Below, in pieces: positions 1-12,288 of a stretch of 64,000 bases of DNA. The translations under genes were made by a program, and so were the position numbers. The notes beneath the pieces are model-generated. The model saw only the letters and a list, made by a program, of their open reading frames with translations, ran no database searches and was not told the DNA's origin. The number at the start of each line of letters is the position of its first letter. Position 1 is the stretch's first letter. Source of the DNA: Leucocoprinus leucothites (taxonomy: Eukaryota; Basidiomycota; Agaricomycetes; Agaricales; Agaricaceae); contig JAACJO010000018.1 in NCBI GenBank assembly GCA_013368445.1, forward strand, positions 744,001-808,000. Reading direction: 5' to 3'.

Positions 1-235
1 CATAACGAACCTGGTGAAAAGCCTGCGCGTTCGGATGCAAACGCAAACAAAGTGAAAGTGCTCCGCGTGGGACGGCAAAAACATAAATAACCGGACTTCC
101 TTTTATAGTTGCTAACCCTTTACTGACCCTGGAAATCATACGGACCGGAATTTACTTGTCATGCGGACGTACTGACAGAAACTGGCTTGGACGTCAACAT
201 CGTCAACTATTGACAAGATCCTTGACATCTGAAAA

Positions 236-1561
236 ATGACCTCGCAGCAGTCGCCTTCAATCGTCATCATAGGCGGTGGGATTATCGGATGCACAGCTGC
301 CTATTATCTCTCTCAGCGATCCGGCTACCAAATAACTCTTCTAGAGGCATCGAAGCACGGCATTGCACAAGGCGCTTCAGGAAAGGCCGGAGGGCTCGTT
401 GCCAAGTGGGCTTACCCAAAGGAGCTCGTGAATGTCTCCTTTCGTGAGCACGTAGCATTGGCTGAAAAGCTCGACGGTGCTTCTCGCTGGGGTTGGAGGT
501 ATGTCAACTGTGGATCATGGGAAGGGAGGGGAGAAGAGTTGGACGAGAGAAATGAAGGGTTAGGGGCAGATGGGCACAAGCTAAAAAAGAAAAGTCTTGA
601 GAAGACACTCGGTTTGATGGACGGCGGCGCAACAAAGGAAGGCCACAGGGCTCGCAAAGAAACAGGTTTACCAGATGATCTCACATGGGTGTCAGAAGAT
701 TTGACGACGGCATACTCTCCAATTGCTCCAGCTGGAGATACTGCCCAGGTGTATCCTTACGAATTTACTTCAAGCATGTTGGAACTGGCACGCAGTAATG
801 GCGTAGAATTTATATCTGGGCGAGCGACGTCGATTGAGTTCGACGGACATACAGCGGAGAGTCTTGGCCGCAAAGTTACCGGAGTAGAATATCGAGATCC
901 CTTTACAGGATCTACGAAAACGATCCAGTGTTCTCATGTCGTCCTAGCCGCTGGAGCCTGGTCACCAACTCTGCTCCCCAGTTTACCAATTGCTCCCACA
1001 CGAGCCCATAGCATCACCCTACGACCCTCAGAGCACGACGTTATCTCCCCCTACGTGCTCTTCACTGATATAAAACTCCCGCCAAGTACCGGTGGCCGGT
1101 CTACTGACGCTTCACCCGAAATTTACGCTCGCCCTAACAACCAGGTATATGCCTGCGGTCCCGGGGACGACTCACCACTCCCTGAGACAGTCGATGACGT
1201 CGAGATTGACGAGGCGGCGTGTAACAGTGTCAGAAGACACGTTTCAAGTATCTCGAAACAGCTACGAGCGGCCACAGTAGATAAACGACAGGCGTGTTTC
1301 CTACCATATGTAAGTGCAGGAGGAGGGCCAGTTATCGGGGAAGCGAAGGACATTGCCGGAGGATTAATAGTTGCGGTCGGTCACACGTGCTGGGTGAGCA
1401 CCATGGCCATATTTCTCTTCACAATTCACACAAGATCTCACCGGTCCATGTAGGGTATCTGTAATGCACCAGGCACTGCAAAGGCTATTGCAGAGTTGGT
1501 AGAGTATGGAGAGGTTCGCTGTGCGAACCTGAAGAAGCTACATCCATCCCGTTTCCTGTAA
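236..1561 (+). CDS. FAD-dependent oxidoreductase, Tda3-like (DAO superfamily)
   Basis: Two exons, 236-1393 and 1454-1561, joined by a 60-nt GTGAGC...TAG intron, give a 421-aa protein. The N-terminus carries the Rossmann dinucleotide-binding motif IIGGGIIG at about residues 11-18, followed by an acidic strand end (LLEA) typical of FAD binding in the D-amino-acid oxidase superfamily. Near the C-terminus, GGGPVIGEAKDIAGGLIVAVGHTCW runs across the splice into GICNAPGTAKAIAELVEYG, which is the FAD-contacting end of fungal Tda3-like oxidoreductases. Reading without splicing would replace this conserved tail by 19 unrelated residues, so the intron is well supported. Tda3 in yeast is linked to endosome-Golgi trafficking, but the substrate is unknown. 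Residues 88-135 are lysine/glutamate-rich and poorly conserved. No transmembrane segment is seen. The family is fairly certain; the physiological role is not. Confidence 0.85.
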
Positions 1562-2709
1562 ACTGAAGCTTGACGATACAAACAAGCTATCACAGTAAAG
1601 GAAATATTGTACCGCGGTTGAAAGGCTTTGTATCCTACCGCCATTGCAGCAGTAGTAGGAAGCAACGTCGAATAGAAGAGGATAGAACGAATGAGTTATA
1701 CCCGTAGAGCCCAGGACGCTGTGGCATGCCGGAACTGAATGCTGTTGAAGGACTAGCCGTCAAATCAATTTATCAGCGGGTTCAACAAGATTACTCATCC
1801 CGAGTTCATTGTGAAAAGAGCCTAGCGCGTTCCACGTATGCCAAGCAACCAGGTTCCTGACTACGACCTTAGCGGGAGCCGATAAGCAATTTATATTATC
1901 CAGGTAACATAACTGTTACCGGCCTGAGGATACCTGAGGATGGAACACCCTTTTGAGCCAGAGCAGAGTAGGTTGCTGAAGAAAACAGAACAAAGTGATG
2001 GAGGGGTCTAGAGCCGGAAGCCGGGAAGTTGGTGCAGAGATTCACCCATTAATGTGGACAAGAGTTGACAAATACTGACAGTGGGTAGAGAATATTCCCG
2101 TGAACAAGGGACAAAGGAGTGCCGCATCAAGTGGTGTTCCACGGCAAAAGACTTTCTCTATTTGATAGAAGACGTGACATTATCTTTTGTAGTAGTGGAT
2201 CATGCTGAAATCATGCCAGGATCAAACTTCGGAGACTGAATGCTGTCAAAGGCCCGGAGAAAATCCCGTCAAGTCGTCGGATTCTGGAGTTCAGGTGTAT
2301 CCGCAGTAGAGAGCCTCTGCTGCCGTTTGGAAGAGACTTGCGAATCTGGGCGACGCGCGCGCGAGTTTAAGCCCTGGGCGCATCATCCGGGCGTTTGCCT
2401 CGTGGCCGCAGTTAAAACCCTGAAATACCTCTTTCGTCAGCCAAACCTGTCTGGCCAGTATTTTGTGAATCTGAAGAATGTAGTGAAGTAGTTAGAGTTT
2501 ACAAACGCTAATCCAGCGAGGCAAACCTTAGATCTAGGAAGAGACAAGAGTTGTGCAGCTTCGGAAGGAACGAAGAAGGGATCAGATGATCAGGATTTAA
2601 GCTGTCGAATGTGCCTCGTGGCGCAAAGAAAAACATATACATCAAATGACCCTTCCCAACCGGCTCCACTCGACCACTCCTGCATTTATGTCCAATTAGC
2701 CTCCGTTAC
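1562..2709. other. intergenic, no gene seen
   Basis: About 1.1 kb without a convincing coding region. An 83-codon open frame at 2240-2491 has no recognisable domain and no splice partners. The right part approaches the promoter of the next gene. Confidence 0.5.
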
Positions 2710-2846
2710 TATATATACGCTAATTTTTCTCCTCTCTCCCTCATTCCGCTCCTTTGCACGACTTCTCTCCTGCTCACTCCATTTCTTTTACCTGTCACGA
2801 CTGACAACCATTCCCCTTACACTCCCTTTCACCACCACTGTAAAAT
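2710..2846 (+). promoter_or_regulatory. TATA-like box and pyrimidine-rich leader of the Clp1-like gene
   Basis: TATATATA at 2710-2717 lies about 130 bp before the chosen ATG (2847). It is followed by long CT-rich runs (about 2727-2840), which often mark transcription starts and 5' UTRs in basidiomycetes. Inferred from sequence only. Confidence 0.4.
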
Positions 2847-3605
2847 ATGTCTGGATTGCTTGCCTATAACATAGAGCCGCTGGAGTAAGTGACATGCCAC
2901 CTCGGAGTCGACATTTGGTTGATTATTATTTTCAGCGCGTTATATCGCCACTTCAACGTGGTCAAAGCTGGCTATCATGCGGGCCCGATTGAAGAACGGT
3001 TTGTGATGACACTTACCACTCTCAATGCGAGTCGGTACCCGAGCCACTGTCTAGCTGTGACACAAACCAACTCTCCGGCGAATTCTCCAGCTTTAATGCT
3101 TCCCGTGTGCAAAGACCTCTATAGAAGAGGTTTTGACCCGAACCTTCGCTGGCCCAAGGAGGATGAGCCTCCTGAAATTTCCGACGAGACTGAGGATGCA
3201 ACTGACCTCCCTGTCACCATACCTCCCCTGTCCGACGACCCCATTAAAATTTCCCTCCCCGTTCACCCCATCACGGTTCCTCATTTGGTATCGCTCCCTC
3301 TGGTTCTCCTCTTCGGGCTAGGTCTGGAGACAGACATTGAAAGGCTCCCTTACCGTCTCCTGCCAAGTTCAGTCGTCGCCGAATTTCCGGCTGCTCCGGC
3401 AATGGCAGAAATCTTTGCCAAGTTTCCCGAACAGCAGTTCGAGCGCTATCATATGTACCTCAAGGGTTTCTGGGGAAACATCCTTTCTCTTGGGCTAAAG
3501 CATAAGAGGATCATGGAGATCGTATCCACAGCTTGGAGCGTCGCGTCTGAAGCGCGCCGCATTCGTCAGCGCCAGCAGAGTGGTTTAGTCCCGCAGCGGC
3601 GCTGA
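2847..3605 (+). CDS. Clp1-like protein, short divergent paralogue
   Basis: Exon 1 (2847-2884) and exon 2 (2936-3605) flank a 51-nt GTAAGT...TTTCAG intron, giving 235 aa. The start was chosen because exon 1 opens with ATG just after a CT-rich leader and splices in frame. The protein aligns by eye in three blocks with the Clp1-like gene on the other strand at 4966-6194. The blocks are YPxHxL near residue 55, IxLPVxP followed by a hydrophobic helix and LxPxS in the middle, and G-x-W-x-N-x3-LG-x10-AW near the C-terminus. Clp1 of Coprinopsis is required for clamp-cell formation downstream of mating-type genes and is a fungus-specific protein with no catalytic motif. This copy is shorter, lacking most of the basic N-terminal part. 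It could be a subfunctional paralogue or a decaying copy, although no frame break is visible. Confidence 0.6.
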
Positions 3606-4965
3606 AAGTGTTATGAAGTTCCGATCGCCACTGGGACTTTCATACGTCCAGCTGTGTCTGGACACCCTTGCGAATGGCTTGGCATAGTCGGGCGGTACCG
3701 CTACATTCCACAGGCTTTAATATGCTTAATCTGGACTCGCGACCCGGACATCAACTATAATTTCCCGCCATTTAGGCACTAATTTCCGTTAATCTTGAGA
3801 TAAATGAATCATGACCCCGACGATATCACCCCACCTCTACGATCTATCCACTCCTTCCTCGTGGTCTCTTACTTATTTTGCTTGCGATATATCACTAGTT
3901 GTTGGTATAGTATACTGTAGTTCCATAATACTTATTATTCCGTAATTCTATATAATAATTAGTTTGCCGATTTTTTCCTATATATTGAGTCTAATATAGG
4001 CCTGCTTTGATTCTATGACCATGACAGTCTGATCGTACCAGAACTCGTTTCCTGAGCATCCTGCGTACGTCGATAGCCGTGTGGCTCAAGGGATGTCTGA
4101 GCTTAGTGTGTAAATGCCCTTTGCAACGCGTTCCTGATCGGGTGGCTAGGAGTCAGGGGCGTCATCTTTCCGGGTGAGCATCACAGGGAAGAAAGGTGAG
4201 CCTGAGCCACCCTAGCGATGCCGGCGTGCATTCTGTAACGACAACTACCAGCAGCTACCGTACCCATTAGTATGTTCATCCGTTTCTCCGGAATATTGTC
4301 AATTCGAGGGGTCGATAGCTTCTCCTCGGACGACAGGTTCGGAAGCTATCTTAATACGATGAAAAAGGTACTTGTAGTACGCGGACAGTAAAGGCGTTGA
4401 CCGGGCAGAAACAAAGTGACTTCTTACACTGCTTGAAGCGCTGACGACAATCAGAATAGTAATGATGAAGAATTCGACAAAGTAATATGCTCCGGAATGA
4501 CAAAAATAGTGAGGGGGCTTCGTGATAGATGTCGGATTTTAAGACAAAGGGATAGATATGTTATCTGATGTCAGAGGCTCTTCGGAACTAATAGTTTGTC
4601 AAACAAACGTACTTGATTTAGTCTTTGCTCAAGTCATTGTGCTTGATTTTGTACCTGTGATTTGGTCATGAGATTATTCGTGCAGTGCATAGTAAGCATT
4701 TTACAAGCGTGTTTTCTGCTTTGTCTACAAGAGACCTGACATCCATGAAATCGCGATTGTTCAGGCTAGTAGATTGGATGAAGAAGTTCTATCAATTTAT
4801 TTGAAGATTATACACGTGCTTTAAGATTCGCCTTTCACATACAAAAAGGATGATTCAAACTAGGAAAGAAAAAAAAATAACGATAGGTTAATAATGCATA
4901 TGAACAAGGAAACCAAAGACAAGAAACAGAGTAATGTACAAGCCACATCGATATCAAGATGGGTC
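3606..4965. other. intergenic between convergent Clp1-like genes, no gene seen
   Basis: The 3' flanks of two convergent genes. AT-rich around 3900-3970 and 4840-4890. No coding frame of note and no repeat recognised. Confidence 0.5.
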
Positions 4966-6194
4966 TTACGAGGAAGTACCCGGCCTATTCGCTGTCGAGG
5001 TCTCTTGGGATTCCCTCCCGCCCTCAAGAGTTACTTCGGCGTTTTTGATGGACTCGAGCACATCTGGCAGGTTAGCGGCCACTGCCAAGCTCATCAACAG
5101 GAGCTTCCATGCGAAATCTATCACACTCCAAAGCTCATCATCGAACACGCCCAATGCGCATACGTTCTGCCAGATCCCATGCACGATGGTAATTTGTTGG
5201 ATCAGCCCTTGAACACTGAGTGCTGTACCCAATACCCTCGCGACGGACTCGTGGTGGTCTGTCTGTTCGATTAATGTAGTTGGAAGCGACATCGGGACGA
5301 GGTGGCGGAGAAGGACCTCCGGGCGCTTCAAATAGAAATATTCTAGGAGAATGGGGAAGGTTTTGGGTGAATGAAGGAAAAGGGGCCGAACAGGAAGTTT
5401 GATCTCCCGGGTTGTGGTGGTCGCCTGAGGAGTGAGGTCGGTGCTCGAGACGGGGAACGCTGGAAGCTTAGCGCAGTGGGCGGCTAAGATGAGACTATGG
5501 ACTGGGTAAAGCATAACTTTCGTCCTTGCCTCAGGAGCATTTTTGGGACGAGGGCCATGAACAGCCATCATGTGGGTTGGTAGTATCGAGGTCATGTCGT
5601 CTACGATGATGGATATCTCCCGCGGTAAGGTGCCTTTGGACAAGGCATCTTTGTCCTTCGCAGTGTAGCGTCGGAGGACTGGGTACATGCTAGACAGGAC
5701 GAAGGGTCAGTCAGTGGCACATAAGATGAAGTGGGTGGCTCAACGTACCTCGGGCCCATCGTAGTGGCCATCAAGGTATCCCGGACATAGTTCACATCAG
5801 TTTTGGCGAGCTCGGGATCGATGGCTTCAATAGAGCTCTTGGGGACCTCGACATACTCGGGTCGACCAAGGTAGAGGGGAAATTCAACCAATTTAGAAGA
5901 GGAGCTAGCTGGTGGTGGCACATCCTTCATTGTGACGTCGGGTTGCATTGGGGGACGGGAGATGACGGGGAAGGACATTCGAATAATGTTTGTTGGCGAC
6001 TTGATTATGCTTCGCCGTTTGGCCTGCTCGACGGTATATTTAGTGTTCTTCAGACCACCATTACGCGCGCGCCTGCGACTAGCTGCGGTTTGAAAACTAG
6101 TCCGGAAATGGCGGGCAGCCGGGCTCTCAGTCTTGCTGGGAGCAGCGCTCTCGCCGGCAGCACGCTTGGCAAAGTTGTTGGCCTGCAGGACCAT
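4966..6194 (-). CDS. Clp1-like protein (sexual development, clamp formation family)
   Basis: Exon 1 (6194-5749) and exon 2 (5689-4966) are joined across a 59-nt GTACGT...TCTAG intron, with AG plus C restoring a serine codon, giving 389 aa. ATG at 6194 was preferred over an upstream in-frame ATG at 6254 because the extension is low-complexity. The N-terminus is basic (FAKRAAGE, ASRRRARNG, EQAKRRSI), suggesting nuclear localisation. The body has FPVISRPPMQP, then YPVHSLILAAHCAKLP, IKLPVRPLFLHSPKTFPILL and a C-terminal GIWQNVCALG helix. This layout matches basidiomycete Clp1-like proteins, which act between homeodomain mating factors and dikaryon-specific growth. It is convergent with a shorter paralogue at 2847-3605. 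The family is recognised from overall pattern rather than from an alignment, and orthology to Clp1 itself is not established. Confidence 0.7.
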
Positions 6195-6274
6195 GGTCAG
6201 AGGGAGGACGTGAAAAAAGGGAGGGAGGAGCGACGGTGGTGGGTTGGTTGGCAAGGGAGGCGGGGATCTACAGA

Positions 6275-6284
6275 GTTATATAAC
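6275..6284 (-). promoter_or_regulatory. TATA-like element upstream of the Clp1-like gene
   Basis: GTTATATAAC is palindromic and lies about 80 bp upstream of the chosen ATG of the minus-strand Clp1-like gene, a plausible TATA position. Position-based inference only. Confidence 0.35.
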
Positions 6285-8031
6285 GTCAAGGAGAAGTTGA
6301 TGTACAATAGAAAGGAAATATGGGTCCCAACCAATCCATCAAACCAATCCACACACAAATCGCCTTATATAGGAGTTGTGGGTCCGCATGTAAGGGACCC
6401 ACAAGCACCAATCAAGGCAAATCCGAATCTCTGGCTCGATATCCGGTTGCTTCCGGGCATCAACCGCCAAAACGCAATCAGATTTGTATGGTGTCGAAGC
6501 GCAATACAATAGTATATCTCCGACGATGCGTGGGCGCAAGAACCTTCTTGACAGGCGGACTTGCTAGTACAAAGACTCGGGAGAAGGCACTATCCTTTTG
6601 GGTTAGTGTTTATTTTTCAACAGAAGAGGGCACCAGTTCCAGATGAGTGAGCACACGTCCAGAGTGCTGTTGTCTGGCTGTTGCGATCGCTGATAATGTT
6701 CTTGAACCGCATGAGCAAGCGACGTGGCGATGTGCGAAATCCTTTGGGAGAAGGTGTATTTGTTTGTTGTTGTTCCAAAGTGAGATGGGAGGGTGGACAT
6801 TAGGAGGCTTCGAGTAGCCGAGTAGGACGATCCTACCATCGTCAGGTAGCTTATGTTGTTCTTCACAAGCATAATCAATGATGGGTCCGTTGCTAGTCAC
6901 CCAGGATTACAATAATCGAAAACACGGGGCAGGATGCCTTGAGACTTTAGAACGAGAGGAGCTAGTCAAACCCGAATAAGAAAACAATTTGCTCCAGATG
7001 GAGCAGGGGTTGCGCTTGTGTGCTTGAAGGGGGCAAGGGAGTCCATTTCTGCGACTGTGGGCCGTCCCCAACCAGAACACGCGTTAGTATGACTACATTC
7101 ATGCTGTCAAGATGTGACGTCTTGGCCGATAATGGAGCCCATTTCACAGGATGACCGAAAGATTTGAGCCCACAACATCAGATAGAAGCCTAAGCATCAC
7201 AATGTATGTCTTGCAATCCTGGCAGGTGAGGTCAAGAATGACTGAATAGAGCAGCGCCGCCTGACCCAGATCCATGGGGAAACGAATCCAGGATATAGAT
7301 GTGAATTTGTCATGGAGGGGCGTCAGGATCATCTGTCAGCGGACAAGTCCACAGGGGTTGCCTTCAGGCTGCGGCATTGATCATCTGGACCCGGATTTCT
7401 TGTTCCCAATCAGATCGCACCTCTCACGAAAGCAGCGACGACGTTCTTCAAAACTGTACGAGTCTCACCGCCGCCAAGGCCCATGGAGTACTTTTTCCTC
7501 CACGAGATAGCGGCTGTCAAAGACATCGTCTAGTTCAAGACACGCCGTCAGACTGTTCCAGGAAATTGGCCAACAGCATTTTGTGATCCACCGATGTGTG
7601 GCCCAGAACTCCGATGCTGCTTAGCAGATCGGGGGCGAAGCCTTCATTTGATTGGGCCTGGTCCATAGGAAAGTATTGACACATGATGAGAACGGATAAG
7701 CACAAGCTGCATCGACCAGTAATTGAGGTTGAAATGCCTGCCCCGTCTGCGTAGGAGGTTTTGCCATGAGGGAAATGGAAGAAACCATGCGTGTTCCTTT
7801 TCGAGTACAACAAGGCAAAGCTTGTGTTTGTTTTGTGAGTCGCACGTGGAAATTGACATCAATCAGGCGTGATCGCTACTACTTATGGTCACACAGGGTC
7901 ACCCAGCAGTGGATGAGCGTTTTCACGAGTATCGGACCGGGGGGACAGCAAGCAGATGAATAATAGCTGGAAGGTCTACTCGCGTTATACATTTTGATAT
8001 TATAAATCCATATATCACCAGATAATTAAAT
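6285..8031. other. intergenic, no gene seen
   Basis: About 1.7 kb with only short overlapping open frames on both strands, none with a recognisable domain or credible splice pattern. It ends at the tRNA gene. Confidence 0.45.
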
Positions 8032-8103
8032 TCTCTGTTAGTATATCGGTTAGTACACGCGCCTGTCACGCGCGAAAGCGGGGTTCGACTCCCCGACAGA
8101 GAG
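8032..8103 (+). tRNA. tRNA-Asp (GTC)
   Basis: A complete cloverleaf is readable. The acceptor stem is TCTCTGT/ACAGAGA with discriminator G. The D-arm contains ATCGGTTAGT, and the anticodon stem CGCGC/GCGCG encloses loop CTGTCAC with anticodon GTC. The T-arm is CGGGG-TTCGACT-CCCCG. There is no intron. A TTTT tract at 8110-8113 is a pol III terminator just downstream. The variable loop is AAAG. All stems pair, so the gene looks functional. Confidence 0.95.
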
Positions 8104-8197
8104 ATTCTCTTTTGAAACAGTAATTTTACTAAAGGGTCAGGAGATAACGCACAGCATCGACGTCAACAACGACAATGATAGAGGCGGTATACAAAAC

Positions 8198-9750
8198 ATG
8201 GATCTCCGTACCGAGGAATCCAATCTAAACGCAAATGGCGACGCAGACATTGACGAAACACCTACCGAAACCCCTTTTCACCTCGCTCAACTCTATCTTG
8301 ACTCTGTCAAAGAATCTCTCGGTGTGCTGTATACACCACCATTAATCAACTCACTTCACTCTGTCGGCAATTCGAGGCTGCTGAAATCGACAAGGAGATA
8401 ATCCCTTCACGGTTTAAACAAGAGGTTCTTTTTCACTCTGGCAAAGTCCACTTGTCCATCGCCGACTCCTATTCTTCCTCCCTTCTCCAATCTCTGACAA
8501 CAACAACAACCTACATGCATACACAGGTTCTCAGCAACATCCGCTGTCGCGTCCTCTTCCACAAAATTTCTCTACATATTGGACAATGGAGGATCCATCA
8601 TCAAGCGGGGGTTGACGATTGGCAAGCAACTGTCTATAATCCTCGCCCTCCGAATTCTACACCCTCGGCTAAGAATAAGGGCAAAGGTAAAGCAAAAGCC
8701 CAGGACTCCACAGATGTCTAAGGATACACAGACAAAATCCTCACACTTGCTCTCAGTTCAGATGGGGAGTATCTTGCTTCTGGCGGTCGCGATCGTCGTC
8801 TAATCATCTGGACGCTGAAACACGCACTCTCAAAATATTCCAACAGCCTATGAACCACAAAGACACCACCTCCTTACGTTCCCTCCGCCTCTCGCTCCCC
8901 ACCCTCTCACAGGCCCTCTCATTCCGTCACGCCTTCCACGTACCCTCTTCACCGCCTCCTTCGATCGAACCGTCAAACTCTACGACCTCACCTTCCATCC
9001 TCGACTACGCTGAAACCCTCCTCGGTCACCAAGACGTCATTCTCTTCATCTCCGCTCTCAGCGGTGAAACTGCTTTAGCGTAGGTGGGATAGATGAAACC
9101 GCTTAATAGTGGAAAATCGTGGAAGAGAGTCAATTGGTTTCTCGTGGTGGTGGGAGAAATAGAGATTTTGGAGGGTGAGTTGAGAGCGGATGATGTCAAT
9201 GCCTGGAAGGTCAAGGAGCGGAATGGGAAGAAAGGAGAGAGGTATGTGGAGGGAGTTTAATGTGGAAGGCGATGATTGATGAATTGACTCAGGCTTTTGC
9301 TACTAGTGGCGATAGCGGGTACGCCTCCTCTCTCATTTCATAACTACTCACCTCTCACACACGCATCTCAGGTAGCTTAATATCCCTCTGGTCAGCCACA
9401 TAGAAAAACCTCGCCTTCGCTCAACCCCTCGCACGCGGCCTTCATTCCGTCCATTCCCCAACCGAAGGTCTGATCCAAACACCACGCTGGTTAATAGCTC
9501 TAGCCGCCCTGCCCTACTCCGATCTCTTCACTTCCGGTACGTACACACAAATCCATATCTCCTTGCAAGATTTCTCCTGTTGACGCCCTTATTTATGGGT
9601 TCATGGAATGGTCAAATCAGACTATGGAAACTCAGTCCGAACTCAAATCATTCCCTCTCCTGGGGAATGTACCCATACCCAGTGTTATGAACTCTCTCCA
9701 ACCCATACCACCCCCAAAATTGTTCTTCACCTCTATCTGGGGTAAGTGAA
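8198..9750 (+). pseudogene. RRP9-like (U3 snoRNP WD40 protein) pseudogene, copy 1
   Basis: Frame-shifted remains of Rrp9/U3-55K, a WD40 component of the U3 snoRNP used in 18S rRNA processing. Recognisable pieces in order are an acidic N-terminus with FHLAQLYLDSVKESL (about 8275-8325), FEAAEIDKEI (8370), and KILTLALSSDGEYLASGGRDRRL with a WD repeat (about 8730-8810). GHQDVILFISALSGETALA (9026-9083), GDSG-SLISLW across an intron (9310-9400) and SWNGQIRLWKL (about 9600) follow. Several frames are needed. An intron donor that is GT in copy 2 is TT here (8874), and an acceptor that is AG in copy 2 is GG here (9597). Introns were retained in the copying, so this arose by segmental duplication, not by retroposition. 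The C-terminal part is lost near 9750. Confidence 0.75.
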
Positions 9751-9857
9751 CAAATGCGAGTGGTCTCAAATACGATACAATATCAGCATGATGTATTTAA
9801 TGAACAGAGTGAATATAATTGATGTAACTCAGGTAGGGGGAATACTAGCCTGTTAAA

Positions 9858-12288
9858 CTAGTCATCGTCGTCAATATCCTCGGTTTTGGTTTCTACCCCT
9901 TATCATAATCATTCGTATCTGAGCTCCACAGGCACACTTGGCATCACGTGACTGAAAGTAAAGCAGTCAGAACACACAGATAATATAACAAGGCAAGTGA
10001 TTACTGACATATTGATTGTTGCGCAACCTAAAGCCATCACGGAGAGGTACAAATGGCTCAGCGACTATTTCATTCTCTCCATGCCCCAAAATCCGGACAT
10101 CCTCGGTGTTTGTGCACCCTGGAATCGGACACTTGCCCTTTCGAAAGATCTTGTCACGAAGTTCAGCTGGAAGCTGTAAACATTAGTCACATAAGATATG
10201 ATAATCCAATGAAACAAATGGTATTGAAAACTTACATTGTCTCTTGGCGAACCATGAAGGATTGGGCCCCCGCTGAGTATTTTCCGGAATGGAAGTCCCG
10301 CAAGAGACCGAGTGGTCTGGGAATCGAATGGATGCTCATGCTCTCGACAAAGCGCCCAAAACCAAATAAAAATGTGATTATAGTGCTGGGTACCTGATAC
10401 ACCATCTGGGAGAATGGTACCCGGAGGAAGTACAATGTGCTTGGAATCTGCACACCCTTTCAGAATAAGAAACACTAGACAGGTTCGGGAAACACAGTAC
10501 CTTCACTGCAAGAACAAATTGTATGCAGCCGCTCTAAGAGTTCCCGTCGATACTCAATCAAGAAGTCACCATGAATACATAGCTCCCCGGACCGCTGAGG
10601 ATCTTTCATGAAATCAAGAAACGATGTGTGGTAGAAGTTCATGCTCATGGATTTGAAGTCAGAACCTTGGAGCTCCATGACTGACTGGATAGAAGCACAG
10701 GCACGACGGAGCTGCTCCACGGAAAGGCAGAGGGCAGTGGCGATAGAAGATGGAGAGAGATTGAATGTAGTATAAGCCAGGAGGATTTTCCGGACTGTTG
10801 TCCTGACCTTTGGCGGGACTCGTTGCATAATAAGGGTATAGAAAAAGTCCATCTCCACCAACGGGTTGTCCGGCCCAACCTTGCCAGAGACTTTCCTCGC
10901 AAACTCCAGCACAATGAGCAACTGGTCTTCGGGGCCAAAAGAGTTTTCGTCCTTGATGAAACGAACCATGGTCGACAGATAGATCCACAGCCCAGCACCA
11001 CGTTCAACAAGCAGGGCAAGGGCCTCCTCCAATGGCCACGACTCGGGAAGACCGTGATCCTCGCGGATCATCTTGAGCTCGTCGGCCAGGTAGACTAGGA
11101 TCTCATGGTCAATCTTACGGGATACAGGAAGTTTGATACGAGAACGAGCAGGATATACAGCAGGGGACTTCATGGTGCGGATGATAGTGTCTTCAGGGCG
11201 GCTGGTGATGAACCAGCGGAAGGGTGTTGTACGTTTATGAGCGGAAGCTGCAATGATCTTAATAATCTCGCACTGCCCTTGTGTTCCACGACACTCATCC
11301 AGTCCATCGATGATCACAACACGCCCTTTAAGACCGCTCCTTACAATGTCCACCTGGCCAAGGGGTTGAACGAGGAGGACCTCGAACTGCACTGACAGTG
11401 ACTTTGTCGCGAGAGCGGGGTGTTCAGTCATGCGCCTGCTGACAATTTCCCCGAATGAGGGGCATATGGTAGCAATTTGATACGCAATAGATGTAAACAC
11501 ACGTTGAGGGTCGTCGCGATCTGAATTGGAACGGGAGAAGAAGAGGGTAGCAGCGAGTTTATTCATGCGCTCCAGGGCCTCGGCGCAACTCTGCGCGACA
11601 GCCGATTTGCCAACGCCAAAGGGACCATGCATCCAGAGGATGGGTTCCTTGCGATCCGACTTTCCCAGCGCCCAGTTGGTGATGAGGCCGATATAGTCGT
11701 TTCGGGTACCAAGGTGGCATTTGGGAGGTGGGTAGCGAACCGGAGTCGTGAAACGCGCCCGGCATTGAGTACTTGAGGAGCCGTTCAAAGCCTATTTGTT
11801 ACATGAGATCAGGGGGCGAACTCAAGGGGACTGTGAAGCTCACCAGAACCAGAGGGGAGTTCGTTGAATTGGGGATTATTCATAATGAAGCCTCGTGCGT
11901 TGCGGAACATTTCGGGGGCATGGAAATGTTGCCGCTGTGAGGAAGGAGTAGGTGACAAGACGGTTAGGTACGAATCAGGAGGATCAGGAGCTAGGCAAGG
12001 GGAAGGCAAGGAAGTAGGCGCTGGATCAGGAGGCTCCACATGAAGCGGCGCAGGAGTAGGAGCCGTAGAAGTAGGAAGCGCAGGATGTCGCTGAGGTGCA
12101 GGAGGCTGTTGAGGCGCAGGAGGCTGTTGAGGCGCAGGAGGCCGCTGAGGTGCAGGAGGCCGTTGAGGCGCAAATGTACGAGGTTGAGGAGCAGTGTCAT
12201 CTGGATCTGCAGCCCAACGAGTTGGACCAAAGAAGTCTTCAAAGACGTGAGTGAGCTTGACGAAAAAGTTGCGAACGCGCAGGGGCAT
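9858..12288 (-). pseudogene. NACHT-domain NTPase gene A, frame-broken
   Basis: Exon 1 (12288-11844) encodes a proline/glutamine-rich N-terminus with repeated APQxPP units and the motif MFRNARGFIMNNPQFNE. Exon 2 (11791-10501) encodes a NACHT domain with P-loop GPFGVGKS and Walker B VVIIDGLDEC, and SRPE as a candidate sensor region. Further exons follow the pattern of gene B, ending at a TAG at 9858. Against gene B, exon 2 lacks 2 nt near 11740, just after MPGAFHDSG. The spliced frame therefore does not reach the NACHT domain, and the long NACHT frame has no ATG at its 5' end, opening instead at a TTG. A late intron donor (GTAAGT in B) reads CCAAGT here near 9940. NACHT proteins are STAND ATPases acting as NLR-like sensors. 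This copy is probably dead or N-terminally truncated. Confidence 0.75.

Noticed and set aside
412..684. 90-codon minus-strand open frame
   Set aside because: Shadow of the FAD oxidoreductase coding strand; composition shows no independent signal.
2240..2491. 83-codon open frame near a CpG-rich patch
   Set aside because: No domain, no splice partner and no conserved start; not supportable as a gene.
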